From: JAWLFI01 sp964627995
Lineage (GTDB): Bacteria; Bacteroidota; Bacteroidia; Chitinophagales; Saprospiraceae
DNA length: 11,960 nucleotides
Assembly (NCBI GenBank): GCA_964627995.1
Contig: CAZVLN010000059.1
Location: 1 to 11,960 of the forward strand
Reading direction: 5' to 3'
Shown here: positions 1 to 7,028 of the stretch, piece after piece
Layout: each line of letters opens with the position of its first letter
Numbering within the stretch: position 1 is the stretch's first letter
Made by a program: the position numbers and the translations under genes
The notes under the pieces: generated by a model
Seen by the model: the letters and a program-made list of their open reading frames with translations, nothing else
What the model was told of the DNA's origin: nothing
Database searches by the model: none

Positions 1-100
1 CATATGCCAAATTGTATTGTGTATCGAGTTCTCCTTAAAAGGGCTTCGGGCGTCCGTAGGAGCCAAGGTGTAAATCTAATTTTGCGGTTGCGAATTTGGT

Positions 101-120
101 GGGCGAAAGATATTTCGCCC
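101..120. repeat. Perfect short hairpin, GGGCGAAA/TTTCGCCC
   Basis: Eight paired bases, GGGCGAAA and TTTCGCCC, surround a GATA loop. The plus strand continues CATAGGC and the minus strand also has no T-run directly after the stem, so it is a poor terminator. With the upstream neighbour outside the window, it could still mark the end of a transcript. It is otherwise another palindrome of this repeat-rich region. Confidence 0.6.
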
Positions 121-274
121 CATAGGCTTTGTTTTTAATTGTTTAATGAACCGCGATGCGGTGACATTATTATAGGAATTAATAAGCAAAAAGGATTCGA
201 ATTCTAAAAGGGTTGGCAGTATTGTGCCAGAATTATATGCAGCGCTCCTTCAGGGCTTTTGCGGTGAACATATA

Positions 275-344
275 GCGTACCTATGGCACGCGATGGTATT
301 TGGTTTATTTGTTTCTACCGATATACCGTACCTACGGCACGGTA
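275..344. repeat. Pair of related hairpin units
   Basis: Two inverted repeats share the core CGTACCTAYGGCACG: 275-291 (GCGTACC-TAT-GGCACGC) and 324-344 (TACCGTACC-TAC-GGCACGGTA). Each stem has the same single mismatch, A opposite C, at the same place. They are separated by about 30 bases that include GTTTCTACCGATA, whose TTTCTACCG part recurs at 455-463. The conserved mismatch shows that the two units share ancestry rather than being independent palindromes. They are probably copies of a Bacteroidota intergenic repeat. Confidence 0.65.
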
Positions 345-541
345 ATACTGGGTCTGCTCGTCGCGCCGCGTATCACTGGTGATGGATTCGGTCTTTTTCC
401 TTGATGCTGTCCTCCTTTGATCTATAGCTTGGGGTTGATTGATTTCATGATCGATTTCTACCGTTTATGATCAAAATCATCTCCCATCTATTCTGTGTAA
501 TTTTTGTAATGCCTGTAATCCTCCTACGCTTCCAGCTGTCG

Positions 542-577
542 CCCAGGGCTGCGATCTTGAACCCTTTACCTGGGTTC
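542..577. other. Two overlapping, mutually exclusive stems
   Basis: GAACCC (559-564) can pair with GGGTTC (572-577) around a seven-base loop. Alternatively CCCAGG (542-547) can pair with CCTGGG (569-574), which uses part of the same bases. No U-run or gene follows on either strand. I record it as structure without an assigned role. Confidence 0.4.
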
Positions 578-618
578 TCATCAGTTGTATTCGACTACCC
601 GTTTTATAAGTAAAATAA

Positions 619-656
619 GCCGTCTTTATTTGATGCAAAAACCTTATAATGACGGC
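619..656. repeat. Imperfect inverted repeat, GCCGTC/GACGGC
   Basis: GCCGTCTTTAT at 619-629 and ATAATGACGGC-type sequence ending at 656 are inverted copies matching at ten of eleven positions, around a loop of about 16 bases that is AT-rich. It forms the left border of the GC-rich island that follows. It may belong to the same repeat element; function is unknown. Confidence 0.45.
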
Positions 657-840
657 GAACAAACCCTGTCCTCCTCCAGAGCCTTTCGCGGTAGCGATGT
701 GGCGGGGTGACGACCGCAGGAAGGAAGACCGAGTCCGTTGCCAATAAGTTGGGGACGGACGAAGGGCCGATCCGCCGGGTGGCGGAGAGCCCCAAAACGT
801 AGCGCCGGCCCAAAATCTTGGGCCGGACCGCCCTAAAAAC
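657..840. repeat. GC-rich island of nested inverted repeats
   Basis: This stretch is visibly richer in G and C than the flanks and has three clear stems: GTCCGT/ACGGAC (733-738 with 755-760), TCCGCC-GGGT-GGCGGA (771-786, perfect), and CCGGCCCAA-AATC-TTGGGCCGG (805-826, a perfect nine-base stem with a four-base loop). The minus-strand reading starts with the strongest hairpin. Composition and folding set it apart from the AT-rich flanks, which suggests an inserted non-coding repeat, perhaps the remnant of a non-autonomous element. No transposase or target duplication was found. Confidence 0.5.
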
Positions 841-947
841 AATCAAGAGAAAGCTTGAAACAGAGCAGCCTTTAAATTATTTGTGCGAAATTTCCACTGT
901 TTATCAGATAGTTATAGGAGTGGTATGATAAAAAAAGGATAAAAAAG

Positions 948-979
948 CTTGTAAATCGCAAAAACTAAAGCTACATTTG
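948..979 (+). promoter_or_regulatory. Bacteroidota-type promoter of the rplM operon
   Basis: CTTG at 948-951 and TACATTTG at 972-979 match the Bacteroidota housekeeping pattern (TTG or TTTG, about 20 bases, TAnnTTTG), with a spacing of exactly 20. Transcription should begin a few bases after 979, giving a leader of roughly 35-40 bases before the rplM start at 1023. It is the only near-consensus promoter found ahead of the ribosomal operon. Confidence 0.75.
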
Positions 980-1022
980 CACTCGCTTTAGGAAATCTAC
1001 TTTTTCACGAAAAGAAAAGACA

Positions 1023-1466
1023 GTGAATACATTAAGTTATAAAACCAATTCAACCAAGCCTGCAGATGTAAAGCGGGACTGGTACGTAATCGATGCAGAT
1101 GGTGAAGTGGTGGGACGTTTGGCGTCTCGAATCGCTCATGTTTTGCGCGGAAAACACAAGCCCGAATTTACTCCCCACGTAGACTGTGGAGACAACATTA
1201 TCGTGCTAAATGCCGATAAGATACGATTCACGGGAGATAAGATGGCTCAAAAGGAGTACATCACGTACTCTTTGTACCCCGGTGGACAAAAAAGTAAAAC
1301 GGCCAAGCAGATCATGACGCGAAAGCCTGAAATGATAATAGAAAATGCCGTGCGAGGTATGCTACCGAAAAATAAGCTCGGTGCGGCCATGTTTAAAAAA
1401 TTATTTGTGTACACAGGAACGAAGCATCCACATGGTGCACAGAAGCCTGAAGCGTTTAAATTTTAA
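1023..1466 (+). CDS. rplM: Large ribosomal subunit protein uL13
   Basis: This is L13, an early-assembly protein of the 50S subunit that binds 23S rRNA. The 147-residue length is normal for the family. Visible family features are WYVIDADGEVVGRLAS (20-35), LRGKHKP (41-47), PHVDCGDNIIVLNADKI (51-67) and the signature region GMLPKNKLG (112-120), followed by the C-terminal KHPHGAQKPEA. The start is a GTG codon: the Bacteroidota form of L13 begins with a conserved NTLSYKT-like stretch, which this start supplies, and no in-frame ATG lies nearby. It heads the operon rplM-rpsI-rpsB-tsf and lies six bases before rpsI. No strong Shine-Dalgarno sequence is seen; an A-rich leader precedes the start. Confidence 0.97.
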   Translation: MNTLSYKTNSTKPADVKRDWYVIDADGEVVGRLASRIAHVLRGKHKPEFTPHVDCGDNIIVLNADKIRFTGDKMAQKEYITYSLYPGGQKSKTAKQIMTRKPEMIIENAVRGMLPKNKLGAAMFKKLFVYTGTKHPHGAQKPEAFKF

Positions 1467-1472
1467 CAACCT

Positions 1473-1859
1473 ATGGAAATGATTAACACATCCGGGCGAC
1501 GGAAATCATCAGTGGCTCGAATTTACATGAAAAAAGGTGATGGTAATATACTCGTTAATGGTAAGACATTTAAAGAGTATTTTCCGCAACAACACGTTCA
1601 ATTGGAAATTGATCGACCGTTTCGCGTACTTGAAATCGAAAATGGTTTCGATATCAAAGTAAATGTAACGGGAGGTGGTTTTAAAGGACAGGCCGAGGCG
1701 ATTCGTCTAGCGATTTCGAAAGCACTCGTTGAACTCAACGAAGATTTCAGAAAACCTTTGAAAAGTGAAAAACTACTGACTCGAGATTCCAGAGAAGTAG
1801 AGCGTAAGAAATATGGTAAGCCTAAGGCCAGAAAGAGCTTCCAGTTCTCTAAGCGTTAA
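1473..1859 (+). CDS. rpsI: Small ribosomal subunit protein uS9
   Basis: This is S9, a 30S head protein whose basic C-terminal tail reaches the P-site tRNA. At 128 residues it has family length. INTSGRRKSSVARIY (4-18), the GGGFKGQAEAIRLAISKAL stretch (67-85), and the tail KKYGKPKARKSFQFSKR with its terminal SKR are diagnostic. I keep the first ATG rather than the one two codons later, because Bacteroidota S9 proteins usually begin MEV(I/V)NT, matching MEMINT here. It follows rplM after six bases, the usual L13-S9 pairing, and is surely co-transcribed with it. Confidence 0.97.
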   Translation: MEMINTSGRRKSSVARIYMKKGDGNILVNGKTFKEYFPQQHVQLEIDRPFRVLEIENGFDIKVNVTGGGFKGQAEAIRLAISKALVELNEDFRKPLKSEKLLTRDSREVERKKYGKPKARKSFQFSKR

Positions 1860-1900
1860 TATCCTTTTATTCATTTTACGAACTGACAATAACCCATATC

Positions 1901-2635
1901 ATGGAAAAAATAAACCAACAATCCCTTTTGGAAGCAGGTGTGCATTTCGGCCACATGAAGAAAAAGTGGAACCCCAAAATGCGTCCCTATATCTTTATGG
2001 AAAAGAAAGGGATACACATTATAGATTTGAACCGCACGATCGAATGTATGGAAAGTACGGGTCGCGCACTAAAGCAACTTGCTAAGTCGGGAAAGAGCAT
2101 ATTGTTTGTAGCAACCAAAAAGCAAGCTAGAGATATCGTGAAGGAGGCAGCGCTTTCAGTTGAGATGCCTTTTGTAACCAATCGTTGGTTAGGCGGTATG
2201 ATGACAAACTTTTCCACCATTCGTCGATCCATCAAAAAAATGCAAAATATCGACCGCATGTTGGCCGATGGTACGTTGGATAATGTTACCAAAAAAGAGC
2301 GCCTAACACTAAGTCGCGAACGCGATAAGCTGGAGCGAGACTTAGGAGGTATTGCTAAACTTAATCGATTGCCTCACGCGGTTTTTGTAGTCGATATTGC
2401 CCACGAACATTTGGCTATAGCCGAAGCAAAGAAATTGGGCCTTAAGACCTATGCCATGGTGGATACAAATTCCAATCCCAATGAGGTTGATTTTGCGATC
2501 CCATCTAACGATGATGCCGCATCTTCTATAGAAGTCGTAATTGACTATGTGACAGAGTGCATTAAAGAAGGTTTGGAGGATCGACGCAGAGAAAAGCAAC
2601 AGAGTAAGAAGGCTGAGAAAACTGAGAAAGCCTAG
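1901..2635 (+). CDS. rpsB: Small ribosomal subunit protein uS2
   Basis: This is S2, a late-assembling protein of the 30S subunit, near protein S1 and the Shine-Dalgarno region. The 244 residues include LLEAGVHFGHMKKKWNPKMRPYIF (9-32), KKGIHIIDL (35-43), ILFVATKKQA (67-76), FVTNRWLGGMMTNFSTI (91-107) and the C-terminal LPHAVFVVDIAHEHLAIAEAKKLG (157-180) with DTNSNP (188-193), all standard for the family. The tail after about residue 226 is a charged Lys/Glu-rich extension. A 41-base gap separates it from rpsI and 48 bases from tsf; both gaps are AT-rich without a terminator, so the operon continues through it. Confidence 0.97.
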   Translation: MEKINQQSLLEAGVHFGHMKKKWNPKMRPYIFMEKKGIHIIDLNRTIECMESTGRALKQLAKSGKSILFVATKKQARDIVKEAALSVEMPFVTNRWLGGMMTNFSTIRRSIKKMQNIDRMLADGTLDNVTKKERLTLSRERDKLERDLGGIAKLNRLPHAVFVVDIAHEHLAIAEAKKLGLKTYAMVDTNSNPNEVDFAIPSNDDAASSIEVVIDYVTECIKEGLEDRRREKQQSKKAEKTEKA

Positions 2636-2683
2636 CTTACTACTTAACTACTATTTATTTTACCCATTCGATAAACATATATC

Positions 2684-3511
2684 ATGAGTATATCCGCAGC
2701 GGAAGTAAAAAAACTAAGAGATCATACCGGGGCAGGTATGATGGACTGCAAAAAAGCATTGAAGGAAGCTAATGGCGATTTTGATAAGGCCATAGAAGTA
2801 CTTCGTAAAAAGGGCCAGAAATTATCAGCCAAGCGAGCTGACAGAGATGCCAAAGAAGGTGTCGTTATGGCTTTGGTAAATGATGACAAAACTAAAGGTG
2901 TAGTCATCAAATTGAGTTGTGAAACTGACTTCGTAGCTAAAAATGATGACTTTGTGCAGTTAGCTGAAAAAATGGCATCCATTGCTTTGGATGCGTTCCC
3001 TTCTACAAAGGAAGATCTCCTCAATCAAAAGTTTGAAGAGATCACCATTGGAGAAAAAATCACCGAGCAAATTGGTGTTATCGGAGAAAAATTAGAATTA
3101 GCTAAATACGAGCGCATGGAAAGTGAGCAGGTTGTCTCTTACATCCACATGGGGCATAAAGCTGGTGTGATTTTAGGCCTCAACAAAGCCGGTGATGAGG
3201 TGGAAAAAGCAGGCCGGGATGTCGCTATGCAAGTCGCTGCTATGCGACCTGTCAGTGTCTCTAAAGATGACGTACCTCAAGAAACAATCGATAAAGAATT
3301 AGAGATTGGAAGAGAAATTGCACTCAAAGAAGGAAAACCAGAAAATATTGTCGATAAGATTGCCCAGGGGAAATTGAATAAATTTTTCAAGGAAAATACT
3401 TTATTGCATCAAGCATATGTAAAAGATAGCAAAATGACTGTCGAACAGTATTTGAAATCTGTATCACCAGATTTAACAGTAACCGGATTCAAGCACATTG
3501 AGCTTGGATAA
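2684..3511 (+). CDS. tsf: Translation elongation factor Ts
   Basis: EF-Ts is the cytoplasmic guanine-nucleotide exchange factor that recycles EF-Tu. The protein has 275 residues. The N-terminal UBA-like domain covers about 1-45 (VKKLRDHTGAGMMDCKKAL), followed by the core with SCETDFVAKNDDF (78-90), where the TDFV residues contact EF-Tu. The second family signature YIHMGHKAGVIL lies near 153-164. A long dimerisation/helical segment and a C-terminal piece ending in VTGFKHIELG complete it. The rpsB-tsf order is nearly universal in bacteria. A perfect terminator 13 bases after the stop ends the operon here. Confidence 0.97.
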   Translation: MSISAAEVKKLRDHTGAGMMDCKKALKEANGDFDKAIEVLRKKGQKLSAKRADRDAKEGVVMALVNDDKTKGVVIKLSCETDFVAKNDDFVQLAEKMASIALDAFPSTKEDLLNQKFEEITIGEKITEQIGVIGEKLELAKYERMESEQVVSYIHMGHKAGVILGLNKAGDEVEKAGRDVAMQVAAMRPVSVSKDDVPQETIDKELEIGREIALKEGKPENIVDKIAQGKLNKFFKENTLLHQAYVKDSKMTVEQYLKSVSPDLTVTGFKHIELG

Positions 3512-3523
3512 ATTGAGAATTGG

Positions 3524-3556
3524 AAGAGCGAAATGAAAGTTTCGCTCTTTTTTTTT
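3524..3556 (+). terminator. Rho-independent terminator after tsf
   Basis: A perfect ten-base stem, AAGAGCGAAA with TTTCGCTCTT, has a six-base loop and runs into a long T-tract (through 3556). It lies just after the tsf stop codon and before pyrH, so it should end or strongly reduce transcription of the ribosomal operon. Confidence 0.92.
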
Positions 3557-3559
3557 GTC

Positions 3560-3567
3560 TATATTTA
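3560..3567 (+). promoter_or_regulatory. Possible -7 box for pyrH
   Basis: TATATTTA differs from TAnnTTTG only at the last base and lies 21 bases before the pyrH start. No good TTG element sits at the expected distance upstream, where the terminator stem lies. It is the best candidate for a promoter after the tsf terminator, but weak. Confidence 0.35.
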
Positions 3568-3588
3568 GCACGCACTTAATTCTAGCAT

Positions 3589-4305
3589 ATGGCTTTGCGA
3601 TACAAACGGGTTCTTTTAAAGCTCAGCGGTGAAACCCTTATGGGTGATCAGGGATTTGGCATTTCTACTGATAAGCTGCAGCATTATGCGGAACAAATTA
3701 AAATGGCCTGGGAGCTTGGTGTAGAAGTTGCTATCGTTATTGGAGGTGGAAATATTTACCGCGGACTCAATGCAGATCAATCAGGTATAGAACGCGTTCA
3801 GGGTGATTATATGGGTATGATGGCCACCGTTATTAATGGAATGGCATTGCAATCAGCTCTCGAGCTAAAGGGGATGAAAACCAGACTTATATCCGCGATA
3901 GAAATGAAACAAATCGCCGAACCTTATATTCGTAGAAAATCAATACGCCACTTAGAAAAAGGGCGAATTGTAATCTTTTCAGCGGGTACTGGAAGTCCAT
4001 ATTTTACGACTGATTCTGCAGCGGCTCTGCGAGCCAATGAGATTAATGCTGAAGTTATTCTGAAGGGAACTCGAGTTGATGGAATTTATTCTTCGGATCC
4101 TGAAAAAAATCCAGAGGCTACCAAGTTTGATAAGTTATCTTTTGTTAAAGTCATCAGTCTTGGGTTGAGCATTATGGATATGACTGCGTTTACACTTTGT
4201 CAGGAAAATAATCTTCCCATTATCGTATTCAATGTAAACCGAAAAGAAAACCTCAAAGCTGTAGTAGAGGGACAAGAAGTGGGTACTCTGGTTTCAGACT
4301 CATAG
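3589..4305 (+). CDS. pyrH: UMP kinase
   Basis: Bacterial UMP kinase phosphorylates UMP to UDP with ATP in pyrimidine nucleotide synthesis and is a cytoplasmic hexamer regulated by GTP and UTP. The 238 residues fit the family. Seen are KLSGE (11-15), the glycine-rich IGGGNIYRG (51-59), GDYMGMMATVINGMALQ (72-88), GTGSPYFTTDSAAALRA (133-149), the nucleotide-binding TRVDGIYSSDPEKNPEA (161-177) and SIMDMTAF (194-201). The start ATG is the first in frame and gives the normal N-terminus. It follows tsf, a very common neighbour, but is split from it here by a strong terminator. It converges on the comF-like gene across a 50-base gap where I see no clear terminator. Confidence 0.97.
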   Translation: MALRYKRVLLKLSGETLMGDQGFGISTDKLQHYAEQIKMAWELGVEVAIVIGGGNIYRGLNADQSGIERVQGDYMGMMATVINGMALQSALELKGMKTRLISAIEMKQIAEPYIRRKSIRHLEKGRIVIFSAGTGSPYFTTDSAAALRANEINAEVILKGTRVDGIYSSDPEKNPEATKFDKLSFVKVISLGLSIMDMTAFTLCQENNLPIIVFNVNRKENLKAVVEGQEVGTLVSDS

Positions 4306-4355
4306 TATTGCAATAGCAAAGCATTTCAAAATAGCTGTTATCATAGATGCCAAAG

Positions 4356-5051
4356 CTATCCCAGAGCAATGGATGCCAAGCTTACTTTTGTGTTTGGGTT
4401 TTGCAATAAAAGTTGAGATACAGCTTCTAAAGTCGCCCCTGTAGTAATCACATCATCTACAATTAAATAATGTCCTTCGGGAATTTCACCTGGCCGTGGG
4501 AAAAACGAAAAGGCTGATTCTACATTCTTCATGCGGTCTTGTCTGCTTTTGCGAGTTTGTGTAGAGGTATTTCCATGACGCTGAATCCAATTAGAGTAAG
4601 TAGGTATTTGAGTCAAAGACGAAATTGATTCCGCTATCACTTCACTTTGATTAAATCCACGTAATCGAATCTTTTTGCGATGCAGTGGAACTGGAATTAT
4701 GCCTGTAATCTCCTTTAACATTTCTCCTTCTATCATATTGTGAGCGAGCCGTTTTCCCAAAAATTCGCCGATGTCTTTACGGCCTTCATATTTGAATTTT
4801 TGCAGCAAGGTTTGACTGAGTTCTCCTTTTTTGTAATCTAATAAACTCATTGCTCTTTCAATAGGTACTCGACCATAAAAATGCATCGCTACAGGATTAT
4901 CACGAATGAGGTGATAATCAGTTTCAACATAGTTCGCTAAACAATTGATACAAAAGTGGTGATCTTTTGCAGCTGACTTTTTCCTGCAATGTAAACACAA
5001 GTTCGGAAAAGCAATATTCCATGCCGATTCCAGCCACCTCTGCCAACCCAT
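4356..5051 (-). CDS. ComF-family phosphoribosyltransferase-like protein
   Basis: ComF-type proteins combine a small zinc-binding N-terminus with a type I phosphoribosyltransferase fold. Relatives take part in DNA uptake for natural transformation, although the biochemical reaction is unsettled. Of 231 residues, two CxxC pairs (C19/C22 and C34/C37) form the likely zinc site. RGFNQSEVIA (131-140), a QTRKSRQDRMKNVESAF stretch (165-181) and the PRPP-binding loop LIVDDVITTGATL (196-208) are all typical. It starts three bases after the stop of the HtrA gene, so the two are probably translationally coupled and it is the last gene of the sigma/anti-sigma/HtrA unit. Whether that means a shared function is unclear; ComF genes often sit at the end of unrelated operons. 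Confidence 0.9.
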   Translation of the reverse strand: MGWQRWLESAWNIAFPNLCLHCRKKSAAKDHHFCINCLANYVETDYHLIRDNPVAMHFYGRVPIERAMSLLDYKKGELSQTLLQKFKYEGRKDIGEFLGKRLAHNMIEGEMLKEITGIIPVPLHRKKIRLRGFNQSEVIAESISSLTQIPTYSNWIQRHGNTSTQTRKSRQDRMKNVESAFSFFPRPGEIPEGHYLIVDDVITTGATLEAVSQLLLQNPNTKVSLASIALG

Positions 5052-5054
5052 TCT

Positions 5055-6227
5055 CTATCTCAATTTGATATTGACAATCTTTTCGCTTCCGTCCCTGAGA
5101 ATTCGCAATAGTAATATATCGGGCGTTTCTGGGTCATATAAAATAGATTCCATTTCGGCAATGGTCTCTACTGGAATATCATTGATAGACATTATAAGAT
5201 CATAAGGCTTTAATCCACCATATTTAGCTGCGCTACCCGCTTCAGTCTCGAGAATGAGGACTCCTTCGGTTTCACTCACATTTAAGTAATCGGCTAGTTG
5301 CTTGTCCATATTGGTAACTGAAATACCCATATCTTTATTCGTAGACTTTGCCAGGATTTTCTCTACAATATCTTGAACATTTTCTACGGGAATCGCAAAA
5401 GAATATCCGGCAAAAACACCTGTGGGTGTTGCAATAGCGGTATTAATCCCCAAAAGTTCTCCTTTGGCATTAACTAATGCGCCCCCGGAATTGCCGGGAT
5501 TAATTGCTGCATCAGTTTGGATAAAGTTTGAAAACGAATGAGCTCTCTCATCAAATCCAATATCTAAATCTCTACCCTTTGCGCTTACAATACCTGCTGT
5601 CACAGTAGATGTCAAATAGTCAAAAGGGTTTCCAATAGCGAGTACCCAATCACCGACATTGATTTTATCTGTATTTGCCCACGGAATAGTTGGCAGATCA
5701 AAGGCATCAATTTTAAGGACAGCAATATCCTCTTCCGGAGCGGTGCCGACCTTTTGGGCTTCAAAGGATCTTCCATCATGTAAGGTAATCGTGATTACAT
5801 CTGCAAATTCTACCACATGATTGTTTGTTACAATAAAGCCATCAGAAGAAAAAACAACTCCACTCCCACTCCCTTCCCTTCGGTAAAAAGGAGACATTCC
5901 ACCTCTAAAAAAATCCTCAAATGAGAAAGGGCGGCGGTTTTTTCGACTTTGCATTTGCTGTTGACTCTCTTCAGCCTTGATATGAACCACTGCGGGAGTA
6001 GCCAACTCTGCAGCTTCAGAAAAAGAAAAAATTACTTCATCCGCTATCTGTTTATTGGCTTGAGATAAAAGGTTAACGGACTGGCCCTCCGGCTTATACT
6101 CTGTTTTTAGGTGCCGTTCACCCATAAAAACAGAATCATAGTCAAATACAAAGAGTACTAGCCCTCCCAAACACACAAAGGCAAAAACACCTCCCAAAAA
6201 ACCCGAAATAAAATGTTTAAACGTCAT
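5055..6227 (-). CDS. Membrane-anchored HtrA/DegS-like serine protease, one PDZ domain
   Basis: A trypsin-like protease expected to act in the periplasm on misfolded or regulatory proteins. The 390 residues begin with a hydrophobic anchor at about 6-28, with no obvious signal-peptidase site, so it should stay tethered to the inner membrane. The catalytic triad is intact: His137 in TNNHVV, Asp167 in EEDIAVLK and Ser247 in NPGNSGGALVN. A single PDZ domain covers about 297-390. One anchor plus one PDZ is the DegS-like layout; soluble DegP/DegQ-type proteins have two PDZ domains. It lies 36 bases after an anti-sigma-like gene and three bases before the comF-like gene. That context suggests, but does not prove, that it cuts the neighbouring anti-sigma protein. 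Function as a protease is sure; its substrate is inference. Confidence 0.92.
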   Translation of the reverse strand: MTFKHFISGFLGGVFAFVCLGGLVLFVFDYDSVFMGERHLKTEYKPEGQSVNLLSQANKQIADEVIFSFSEAAELATPAVVHIKAEESQQQMQSRKNRRPFSFEDFFRGGMSPFYRREGSGSGVVFSSDGFIVTNNHVVEFADVITITLHDGRSFEAQKVGTAPEEDIAVLKIDAFDLPTIPWANTDKINVGDWVLAIGNPFDYLTSTVTAGIVSAKGRDLDIGFDERAHSFSNFIQTDAAINPGNSGGALVNAKGELLGINTAIATPTGVFAGYSFAIPVENVQDIVEKILAKSTNKDMGISVTNMDKQLADYLNVSETEGVLILETEAGSAAKYGGLKPYDLIMSINDIPVETIAEMESILYDPETPDILLLRILRDGSEKIVNIKLR

Positions 6228-6263
6228 AGCTGCAAATTATTTATAAAACAACGATATAAGTAC

Positions 6264-7028
6264 CTATTCCCTTGCCTTCAGTCTTTGCAAAAGAATGGAA
6301 GATTGTTTCTGGTAAAGGAAGTTCTCGTCCTTAGAAAAACGTTCAAGATTAGCTTGACAGTCTTCAAGACACGTATTTAAGCGAGCTTTTGTCAGGAGAA
6401 AGAAATAGGAAGCTGCATCTTTAACGAAAAAGGGCACCTGATCTTGACTTTTCAAAGACTCAAATTCGCGCTGAGCATCTTCAAATTCCTTAGATTGGTA
6501 CAAGAGTAAGGCTTCAACCAATTTGACCTCCGAGTTTTTACGCAGGCTATCATTTAGGCTTGATATAAATTTCCTGGCTCCAGCATAATTTCCATCCAAG
6601 TACAGTTGATTCAAATCTTGAATTTTGGGTAATTCATCTGCTGAGCGCTCAATACCTCTAATATGAGCTTGTGCATAGCTATCCCAATTCATTTCCATCG
6701 AAGAAGAAGCAGAATCTGACGCTGGACAGGAAAAATAAACAACAATTATAACAGCAAGTAAGCCTAGTAACAAGCCCCACCTTCTATTTTTATTATTTGG
6801 GTCATCCGGCATTTTCCCGGGCTCTACTTCACGGTCCCAGTCTTTCATTTGCGCATGTAAACGAGTAGCTTCTTTAGCTTCAATGGCTTCTTTAGCTAAA
6901 ACAAACGCATTAAAGTTCATCCTAAATGACTCATCATCATCCAGTTTTTGCTCAAAATCAGCTCTTTCCGCTACCTTCATTTGGCGGAAATAATACTGTT
7001 CAAATAACTCTATTTGATCATCTTCCAT
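6264..7028 (-). CDS. Putative one-TM anti-sigma factor with periplasmic repeat domain
   Basis: I recognise the layout rather than a named family. Residues 1-45 (IELFEQYYFRQMKVAERADFEQKL) resemble the short helical N-terminal domain of Bacteroidota anti-sigma proteins. A charged linker follows, then one transmembrane helix at about 84-100 (WGLLLGLLAVIIVVYFS) and a C-terminal helical part from about 115 with TPR-like spacing (LYLDGNYAGARKFI, LLLYQSKEFEDAQREFESL). The predicted topology is N-terminus inside, where it can bind sigma, and helical repeats in the periplasm. It overlaps the end of the sigma-factor gene by 19 bases, as expected for translational coupling of a sigma/anti-sigma pair, and is followed by an HtrA-type protease. 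Alternatively it is a membrane TPR protein without sigma binding. Confidence 0.7.
   Translation of the reverse strand: MEDDQIELFEQYYFRQMKVAERADFEQKLDDDESFRMNFNAFVLAKEAIEAKEATRLHAQMKDWDREVEPGKMPDDPNNKNRRWGLLLGLLAVIIVVYFSCPASDSASSSMEMNWDSYAQAHIRGIERSADELPKIQDLNQLYLDGNYAGARKFISSLNDSLRKNSEVKLVEALLLYQSKEFEDAQREFESLKSQDQVPFFVKDAASYFFLLTKARLNTCLEDCQANLERFSKDENFLYQKQSSILLQRLKARE

Larger units (their letters stand above)
1..960. other. Gene-free, palindrome-rich intergenic region
   Basis: I see no credible protein gene in this stretch. Two overlapping minus-strand open frames (477-842 and 604-846) run through a GC-rich inverted-repeat island and have low-complexity, Arg/Ser/Gly-rich translations without a domain I recognise, so I treat them as chance. 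The stretch holds several short hairpins (101-120, 150-162, 214-229, 275-291, 324-344, 467-480, 559-577, 771-786, 805-826) and a nine-base direct repeat TTTCTACCG at 312-320 and 455-463. This density of small palindromes resembles the interspersed intergenic repeats common in Bacteroidota genomes; that family assignment is inference, since one copy cannot prove dispersal. Confidence 0.6.

Noticed and set aside
191..206. GGATTCGAATTC, reminiscent of a tRNA T-loop
   Set aside because: No acceptor stem, D-arm or anticodon arm can be placed around it on either strand.
545..590. Hammerhead-like CUGAUGAG followed by a stem on the minus strand
   Set aside because: After the stem the sequence is AAGAT instead of the required GAAA, and no matching stem I/III pair is visible.
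477..846. Two minus-strand open frames of 121 and 80 codons in the left region
   Set aside because: They cross GC-rich inverted repeats, overlap each other in different frames, show no recognisable domain and have no promoter or start context. They are most simply by-products of the repeat island.
1..960. CRISPR array or insertion sequence in the repeat-rich region
   Set aside because: Hairpin units are not evenly spaced direct repeats with unique spacers, and no transposase frame or terminal repeats with target duplication were found.
1813..3024. Open frames on both strands inside rpsB and tsf (for example 1813-2085, 1987-2292, 2342-2599, 2722-3024)
   Set aside because: They lie within clear ribosomal protein and EF-Ts genes and are reading-frame shadows.
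4306..4355. Terminator between pyrH and the convergent comF-like gene
   Set aside because: Only a ten-base palindrome (TATTGCAATA, 4306-4315) is visible; it has no room for a loop and no T-tract.
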